Origin: Cycas panzhihuaensis
Taxonomy: Eukaryota; Cycadophyta
Assembly: GCA_023213395.1 (NCBI GenBank)
Contig: CM041465.1
Coordinates: 60,891,741-60,955,740 of the forward strand
Length of the DNA stretch: 64,000 nucleotides
Direction of reading: 5' to 3'
The notes beneath the pieces are model-generated. The model made no database searches, was not told the origin of the DNA, and saw nothing but the letters and a program-made list of their open reading frames with translations. The position numbers were made by a program, and so were the translations under genes. Position 1 is the stretch's first letter. Every line of letters starts with the position of its first letter. Shown piece by piece: positions 57,911 through 64,000 of the stretch.

Positions 57911-57922
57911 CAAGGGGACAAA
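57911..57922 (+). other. Tat-2 polypurine tract
   Basis: CAAGGGGACAAA immediately before TGTTTTACT, the start of the 3' LTR. Same form as Tat-3 (AAGGGGGTAAA). Confidence 0.8.
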
Positions 57923-59804
57923 TGTTTTACTAAAACTTAGCCCTTAATTATTCTTCATGTCTATTAACAAGTTTCTTATTTTATTTATATTCGATATGAT
58001 TAATTGAATCTTGTTTTATATTGTATTAGGCCATGTTTTGGTGATATGTACTATTGACTCTCAAGATGATCTATGTTGAATCATGATGATTGTACTATTA
58101 TGTTTTTTTCACTTACTGATGAGTGAGAACTATAATAGTAAAATCTCACCTTTATGATTATTGTCACTCACTTATTTCCTCAAAACTCTTACTTATTTCA
58201 TTCTTTGTTCTTAATTTTATCTTCATATCTTTTTTTTTTTTAATTTTCAGACTTGTGCTTATAGTCTTCACCCTATTTGGGTTATTTTTTAAATTGATTA
58301 AGTTACTTTTATTTAAAATTTCAATAAAGTTCATTTTTTTGACTTTTTAATGATTGATTTGCATCTCCTAACTCATCACATTTTTGGTTATGTAAAAAAT
58401 GAGATCGATTGCATTTTATTAATAAAGTCACATTTTTTATTATTAATAAAATATATCTTGTCACATTTTTTACTATTATGCATGTAAATTTTTTAATTAA
58501 TATGCTACTTTTACATGATGCCACCTAGATTTCATGGAAATTAACTCCATTCATGGCCAAAACTCTCTAAAACTCTAGAGTTATAATTCATTCATATGTT
58601 GTGAGATTGATGTTATGATTTTTACAGTGATTCTTGAGAAATTAAGAGATTTTGATTCATAATTTTGAGATCTGTCTTGGAGAAAAAGAAAAGTGAAGTC
58701 AAGATAAGAGATCTAGAGATCTATTTGTTGACTAATCACTATACAAATTTCATTTATTATTGCTTCTTGAGGCACTTAGCTTATTATAATTTTTAGCTCC
58801 AGACTTCATATCTTTGGTAAGATCTTTTCTACACTAGTTTCCTTTTGATTTGGTATGCTTTTGAGATTTTTTGTAACCAGATATACCTCTCTCCTACTGT
58901 TAACTTTTGATACACCTTCATCTACATTTTTCCTTAGTAAACCTTGGCTAAGAGGTCAGCCCTTTTTCGAAAGGAAAAGGGGTAGTCTATTATGAAGAAT
59001 GATCCATCTCTTCACCATAAAAATAACTACTCTCTCTCATTCTTCGTAGCTATCCAAGCTTCCCAAGAGATCTAGTCTTATGTTTCCTTCATTTTTGGCT
59101 ATTATTGAGTTGATTCTTCTCAGTTTTTCTTCATCTTTCATGATTATTTTAAGGAAAATTTTGAGAAAGTTTGATCACATTGAAGGGAAATAGCTATTTT
59201 GAGGTAAGAATTCATCATTGGAATTGAGATTTCTGAAAATTGTTAGTGATATATTTTTTAACTTTATCTTTTTATTTTCTTTCATTTTAGAAAAGGAACT
59301 TATGTGCATGAATGATATATTATTGTAGTAATTAGTTTATATGAGGTTCAAGGATCCCATGGTATCTAAAACCTCCATGAGTGATAAAATCTCTTTATGA
59401 TTCTAGTCTATTATTTACTTGTGAGAATGTCAACTATGGTTGATTGCATTTGAGTTTTATGGGTTGTATATCATTCTTAGTTTTTGAAAATCACATCTAA
59501 AATTTCTCATTTCTATTTGAATAATTTTTAAAAAGTAGAATAACACTTGCATGAAAATGAAAAGTTTCCTATAAAAATTGCATGTTATTCTATATTTCAT
59601 CAAGCTACATATAGAATTACATATCATAATATTTGTATTTCATACTAGTGGTCTTAGGTTTTGAAAAGAAGTATGCTTTACATATCTACAAGATAGTTTC
59701 TCGTTCATTTTGGTGTGCCATTTTTTTTTAATTTTTAAAAGAAAAAGAAGTTATGTGTGTGATTTATTTTTGAAAAGAAAGTAGTTAGATCTTATTATCT
59801 CATT
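57923..59804 (+). repeat. Tat-2 3' LTR, first part (to the LINE insertion)
   Basis: Starts TGTTTTACTAAAACTTAGC and aligns with 22340-24210. It is interrupted by the LINE at 59805; the remainder (62651-62813) corresponds to 24216-24380 and is then cut by Cop-2. The last 18 bases (59787-59804) are the left copy of the LINE target duplication. Confidence 0.85.
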
Positions 59805-59899
59805 TCTTTTTTATAAGGTAAAATAATATTGAAGGGGTTTTAACTAGGTCCCCAAACCCTGTACATCAAGGCCAAACGACTTAGGAGAGATGACCATGA

Positions 59900-60600
59900 C
59901 AGGCCCATGGTCTAGCCTAGATATAAACCTCTCATCCTCCCCTGTCTACCTCCCCGATATGTGCATTAGCCCTAACCAGTCTCAGTAACTCTTCCAGGTA
60001 GTCTTCTTTCCAGACTTTAGTTCTTTTATTTATCACGGCCCAGTTTACCAGCCAGTCTGCAACCGAATTCCCTTCCCTATAAGTGTGTTAGATCTGGACA
60101 CCAATCTTGGAGCTCAAAACATCCTGGACATCCCTAATAATATCTATATTGTCCCACCCAGGATCCACTTCCCCTCTTAAACATTTTATGACATACATAG
60201 AATCACCTTTTATGATCACCTTCTGCACTTCATCCTCGTCCATCAGAGCTATCACCCTCAGCATGGCCCAAACATTAGCTTTTTGGTTCGATTAGAAACC
60301 TAAGTTCTCCACAAATGCCCATTTCAAGTTACCCACACGATCCCTACATAGGCCTCCCCCTCCCGCCTCTCTGGGACAACCTTTGGCCGCTCCATCAAAA
60401 TTAATTTTTTCCCATGTTATGTATGGAGGGCACCATTTAGTTGCTCTTCTCCTCTCTCTACCTCCCTTCAAAGGAACTATACCCCAATCCTCAAGGATGC
60501 CTTCTTCCCCCTTGGGGATCCTATCCTCCTTTGGGATAACCAGCATCTCTAAGATACCCTTCCTAATCTCAGTGAGCAAAATCAGACTGTCCTTCTCTTT
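59900..60600 (-). pseudogene. LINE RNase H domain
   Basis: WEKINFDGAAKGCPREAGGG (about 60410-60350) holds the first catalytic Asp. After a stop near 60290 come VIALMDEDEVQKVIIKGDSM (about 60255-60195), with the acidic residue in KGDS, and REGNSVADWLVNWAV (near 60077-60033), the usual C-terminal motif with the last Asp. Linked directly to the zf-RVT part, as in plant L1 LINEs. Inactive because of stops. Confidence 0.85.
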
Positions 60601-60603
60601 ACC

Positions 60604-61731
60604 CTAAAAAATCCTCCTGTTTGGTTCTTTCCAAATATACCAAGAGCCTATTGGGAGGATCATCTTCCAGAGGCTAACAAGGGTTTTACTTTTGAAAGGA
60701 GAAATCCAAGCTATCCACTTATCTTTTAGGGATTTTGATGAAACCCAAACTAGCCCCAACCTAGACCAAATTTCGCTCCAAAGTCCAATAGTGTAGGGAC
60801 AGTGAATACATAGGTGATCTAGGGATTCAACTTCCATCTTGCATAGCGCGCACCTATTCGCCAACTGGAAGCCCCTTTTTGAGAGATTGTCCATTGTGAG
60901 TATTTTGTTTTGTAGGCATAGCCACCAAAAAGTAGCTATCTTTGGGAGTATCCCCATCTTCCAAACCCCAGCTAGTAAATCGTTCCTATCCCAGCCCTCC
61001 CTGCTCATCATCAGATTATAACTAGCTTTAACCGTATGTGATCCCGTTGATGATAGGGGCCATACCAGAGTATCAGGCACGGGCCACTTTGGAATGTACT
61101 GGATTTCTAAAACCCCCTTCACTCTGTGGATCTCCTCCTCTAGGCCTTGCAGCTCCTCAAATAATCTCCACTGCCTGTCCTTTTCCGGCCCTACCCAGTA
61201 ATTCTTAATAAGAGAACCATAGCAGTTCATGCTATCCCTCTTCATAGTACCAATATTAGGCAACTCCTCTAGTTTAGAGTGACCACACCATTTGTCTTTC
61301 CAGAACCTTATGCTTTTACTGTCCCCCAATTTCCAACACATGCCTACTTGTAGGAGAGGCCTTGAAGCCTTGATGGCCCTCCATATAGGGGAGCCCTCTA
61401 AGCTAAGACCCTCCTCCATTAGAAAGTGTTTATTCCTAAAGTACTTCCTTACAATAATTCTCCCCCAAACTGATCCAGCTTCTTTAATGAGTCTCCACCC
61501 CATCTTTACCAAAAGAGCTTCATTAAATAGGCCCAACCTTCTAACATTGAGACCTCCTGCCCACTTAGGCTTACAGACCTTCTCCCAGGACATTAGGTGG
61601 ACTCTCTTTTTGTCTTCGGCTCTAGACCAAAGAAATCTCTTCATGATTCCTTCTAGTGTAGAGATAACCATACTCGGCATCTTAAATACGGTCATTTGAT
61701 AGACTGGGATACTCTGCAGGGAGGCCAACAC
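60604..61731 (-). pseudogene. LINE RT C-terminal part with zf-RVT domain (375 codons open)
   Basis: The longest uninterrupted frame in the window with plant LINE similarity: QSIPVYQMTVFKMP, IMKRFLWSR, WEKVCKPKWAGGLNVRRLGL, FNEALLVKMGWRLIKE, then the zinc-binding region MGILPKIATFWWLCLQNKIL, CALCKMEVESLDHLCIHCPY (about 60850-60790) and WSEIWSRLGL. Cys/His spacing fits zf-RVT. It is in frame with the RNase H below, so a single stop at 60601 separates them. The start at 61731 is only the first Met in an already truncated ORF. Confidence 0.9.
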
Positions 61732-62632
61732 TAACTGAATTTTCCTAGCCTAATTGAGAAGAGCCCCTTTCCATCCCGCTAGCTTCCTGTTGAATCTACT
61801 CATAATTGGATCCCATAAATTCTTCCCCATCTTGCCCACGAATAGAGGCATACCTAAGTATGAACTAGGGAAGGGGCTTCTGGAAATCTCTACTACCCTA
61901 TTGATTCTTCTCTATTGCCTCTCCGATGTGTTGATAAAGAAGGCCGAGCATTTACCCAAGTTGATTTTTTGGTATGTAGCCCTTTCATAAGCCTGCACAC
62001 CCATTTTTAAGGCCCTGGCCTCCCCCAGGGAGGCCCTGCATAGAAAAATATTATTGTCTACTGGTGATGCACAATATTATCCAGATTGGAGGAAGCTCTC
62101 AAACCTGTTAACCTCCCTACCCAATGGGCCTCCATAGTCACCCTTCCTAACAATTCTGCCATGATAATGAATAGGAAGGGAGAGAGGGGGTCACCTTGTC
62201 TTAAACCCCTGGATCCAGAAAAGAAAGGAGTCAACCTCCTATTTATTATCACTGAAAATTATACCCTAAATATATAGCATCTCATCCAGTCCCTCCAAAC
62301 CTCCCCAAAACCAAATGACTCAAGGCATTCCAGCAGTCAGTCCCAAGCCACTTGGTCATAGGCTTTGGACATATCTGTTTTAATTATCATACCTGCTTCC
62401 TTACGATGAAGAGTCAAGTGTAGGGTTTCATGGATAGTTATAATGCCATCCATGATTTGTCTTCCTTTAACAAAACCATCTTGGTTAGGAGAAATAATTG
62501 CCGGGAGGGTCTCCCTTAGATGGTTTGCTAACACTTTGGCTAATATCTTATATTTTACGTTGCACAGACTAATCGGTCTAAAATCTTCCATGACTTTCGC
62601 TCCCTCCTTCTTCAGAATCAAGACCAGAAAGG
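61732..62632 (-). pseudogene. LINE reverse transcriptase (N-terminally truncated)
   Basis: Minus strand: ILKKEGAKVMEDFRPISLCN, KILAKVLANHLRETLP, SPNQDGFVKGRQIMDGI, IKTDMSKAYDQVAWD (62621-62337), then GSRGLRQGDPLSPFLFII (about 62222-62169). The catalytic FADD box, expected right after VHHQ near 62065, is missing or shifted: a stop and frameshift occur here. Downstream (61990-61750) NLGKCSAFFINTS and SYLGMPLFVGKMGKNLWD continue in the other frame. Not functional. Confidence 0.85.
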
Positions 62633-62650
62633 AGATCTTATTGTCTCATT

Positions 62651-62813
62651 ACTCTTTCTAGTGCTTCCATTAAAAAAAAAAAACTTTCTATTACTTAACC
62701 CTTTTCTTTATTTTAGTACACTTAAAAAGTCAAAATAATAAAAGGAAATAAGTCCCTAAGAAGGATATAGAAAATATTATTAGCATAATTCTGGACTAAG
62801 AACTCCTCTACTT
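62651..62813 (+). repeat. Tat-2 3' LTR, second part (after the LINE)
   Basis: ACTCTTTCTAGTGCTTCC then A-run, TTACTTAACCC and AAGAACTCCTCTACTT match the 5' LTR at 24216-24380. It stops at the Cop-2 LTR. The last five bases TACTT (62809-62813) would be the Cop-2 target duplication. Confidence 0.85.
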
Positions 62814-63014
62814 TGTACAAAATCTCTAATGAAGAAGGAATTCACTCTACTTTCTTATTAATAATCCATTGAATATATATGCAAGTACATGGTAGATACA
62901 AATGGCAACTGCTCAATAGCATGATGCCACTTGTCAAATTAAGAATGAAAGGGGAAGAGGTATAAGACCCTTACATTATGTATTATAGTCTAAGGTAAAA
63001 TATTACCTTTTACA
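62814..63014 (-). repeat. Cop-2 3' LTR (201 bp)
   Basis: On the minus strand it runs from TGTAAAAGGTAATATTTTACC to GATTTTGTACA, TG...CA, directly preceded by the purine run AAGAGGGGA (polypurine tract, 63015-63023). Short LTRs of this kind are common in Ty1/copia. The rest of the element extends past the window, so the partner LTR is not seen. Confidence 0.8.
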
Positions 63015-63023
63015 TCCCCTCTT

Positions 63024-63420
63024 AATGTTTTACCTATCTTAATCCTAATAGATTTTTGAAAACAATGAATTTCTCTCTTCCAAGAGATTTAGTGAGTACA
63101 TCAGTAGTTTGATCCTCTGATGGACAATGTTAGAGCTCAATTTCTTTATTCTATACTTTTTCCCTAATAAAATGATGGTGTACCTCTATATACTTTGTTC
63201 TAACATGTAATATAAGATTTTTTGTCATTTTTATGGTACTTTGATTATCACAAAATATTTAAGTTGGCATCATTTATTCTTCTCCTAGTTACTCTAGGAG
63301 CTGTCTGATCCAAACTCCTTCGCATGTTGCATAAACAACTAACTTGTATTTTGCTTCTGTTGAGGACAACACAACTATAGGCTACTTTTTACTACTCCAA
63401 GAGATCACATATTTTCCTAG
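63024..63420 (-). pseudogene. pol: Cop-2 RNase H
   Basis: Minus strand: YKLVVYATCEGVWIRQLL (about 63350-63295), IFCDNQSTIKMTKN (about 63260-63215), HVRTKYIEVHHHFIREKV (about 63210-63155) and TTDVLTKSLGREKF (about 63110-63070): the standard Ty1/copia RNase H series, with the catalytic Asp in CDNQS kept. Several Gln/Trp codons have become stops. It ends near 63040, next to the polypurine tract. Confidence 0.85.
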
Positions 63421-64000
63421 GAAGAAGCAATATCCTGATGTTGATTTCCTGTTTGTTCTATCTCTAGTCGAATCTGAATAGTAAAAATTAGTCAATTATA
63501 TATTATTTTCCTTGTTATATTTCAGACCAAGATTCATGGTTCCTTTTAGATATCGTAAGATTCTTTTTACAGCATTCTAGTGAGAAGTTTTGGGACTTTC
63601 CATAAACCTAGAGATTAACCCTACAACATATGAAATATCTAGACGTGTGGTTATGAGATAAATCAAGCTTCTAAGTAACTATCTATACAATATTGCATCA
63701 ACAATATGTACTTCTTGTTCTATATCCAGTACTAACCCTGTTTCCATCGGTGTGCTAACAACATTACAACTTTCCATTCTAAACTTATTTAGTAAGTTTT
63801 TGATGTACCTTGTCTGTGAGAGAGTAATGAAAGAATTATTCTATTTTATTTTTATTCTAAGATAATAATACAACATTCTCAAATCTGTCATTTCAAAGAC
63901 CTTTTCAAACTTACTTTTAATAAATGCTATTGATTTTTTATCATCTCCAGTGATAATCATGTCATCCACGTATACTACTACAATGGAGATTGATCCTTCA
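63421..64000 (-). pseudogene. pol: Cop-2 reverse transcriptase, C-terminal part (continues beyond the window)
   Basis: Minus strand from the edge: ISIVVVYVDDMIITGDDKKS, with an intact YVDD active site (about 63985-63960), then IAFIKSKFEKVFEMTDLRML, TRYIKNLLNKFRMESCNVV and STPMETG (about 63755-63735). Few changes compared with Cop-1, so Cop-2 is probably a younger copia lineage copy, but stops occur (for example near 63840). Confidence 0.85.

Larger units (their letters stand above)
59805..62632 (-). mobile_element. LINE (L1 type), minus strand, 5'-truncated, 2.8 kb
   Basis: Flanked by an 18-bp duplication, AGATCTTATTATCTCATT (59787-59804) and AGATCTTATTGTCTCATT (62633-62650), one mismatch. 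It begins inside the RT domain, so ORF1, endonuclease and the RT N terminus are missing, as expected from incomplete reverse transcription. It ends (minus strand) in TTATAAAAAAGA, a short A tail. It interrupts the Tat-2 3' LTR, and the flanks align continuously with the 5' LTR near 24195-24220. Confidence 0.9.

Noticed and set aside
60107-61699. Plus-strand open frames opposite the LINE
   Set aside because: They mirror the real minus-strand LINE coding frame, which carries clear zf-RVT and RNase H motifs.

Overview
This is gene-poor, repeat-dense plant nuclear DNA, probably pericentromeric or other heterochromatin of an angiosperm. The lineages present are plant ones: Tat-like Ty3/gypsy elements with a second RNase H, another Ty3/gypsy element, Ty1/copia elements, and an L1-type LINE with zf-RVT and RNase H domains. 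The species cannot be read from the sequence. I found no host gene, tRNA, rRNA or CRISPR array. Almost every base can be assigned to a transposable element, and every coding region is decayed. Element names below are local labels of mine.

Layout. (1) 1-677: right end of a minus-strand element (Cop-0), LTR 366-677. (2) 678-3186: minus-strand Ty3/gypsy pol remnant (Ret-A). (3) 3187-22339: minus-strand Tat-like element (Tat-3). Its 3' LTR is split by Tat-1, and it is cut at 22339 by Tat-2. (4) 3376-17160: Tat-1, a plus-strand Tat-like element with TSD CAAAG. It carries gag, protease, RT, RNase H and integrase in one frame, then a second RNase H, arrays of an AAACTATG motif, and a 3' LTR. (5) 22340 to the end of the window: Tat-2, plus strand, which lost RT-RNase H-integrase but keeps gag, protease, the second RNase H and an antisense ORF. 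Inside Tat-2 are a solo copia LTR (30670-31155, TSD TCTAC); a minus-strand copia element Cop-1 (33307-56062); an L1-type LINE in its 3' LTR (59805-62632, 18-bp TSD); and a second minus-strand copia element, Cop-2 (from 62814). (6) Inside Cop-1 are a solo LTR (33338-36044, TSD GAATA) in its 3' LTR and a Ty3/gypsy element Gyp-D (41063-55906, TSD YATCT) in its 5' LTR. (7) Inside the Gyp-D integrase is Nona (46160-54540, TSD GTATG), a GC-richer element with gag and protease remnants but no visible RT or integrase.

The insertion order follows from the nesting: Ret-A, then Tat-3, then Tat-1 and Tat-2, then Cop-1, then Gyp-D, then Nona. That is six nested levels, five of them stacked to the right of 22340. 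Several junctions are confirmed because a related copy in the same window shows the uninterrupted sequence.

The most unusual material is in the Tat-like family: a reverse-oriented ORF between pol and the 3' LTR; a motif near AATGAGYWTAAACTATG repeated dozens of times; a second RNase H downstream of integrase; and, in Nona, three tandem hairpin units carrying a related motif. Decay is mostly C-to-T/G-to-A: stops at Gln/Trp codons, TG-to-TA LTR ends, and the same integrase Asp changed to Asn in three elements. Nona is the exception, since its two LTRs differ almost only by short indels.
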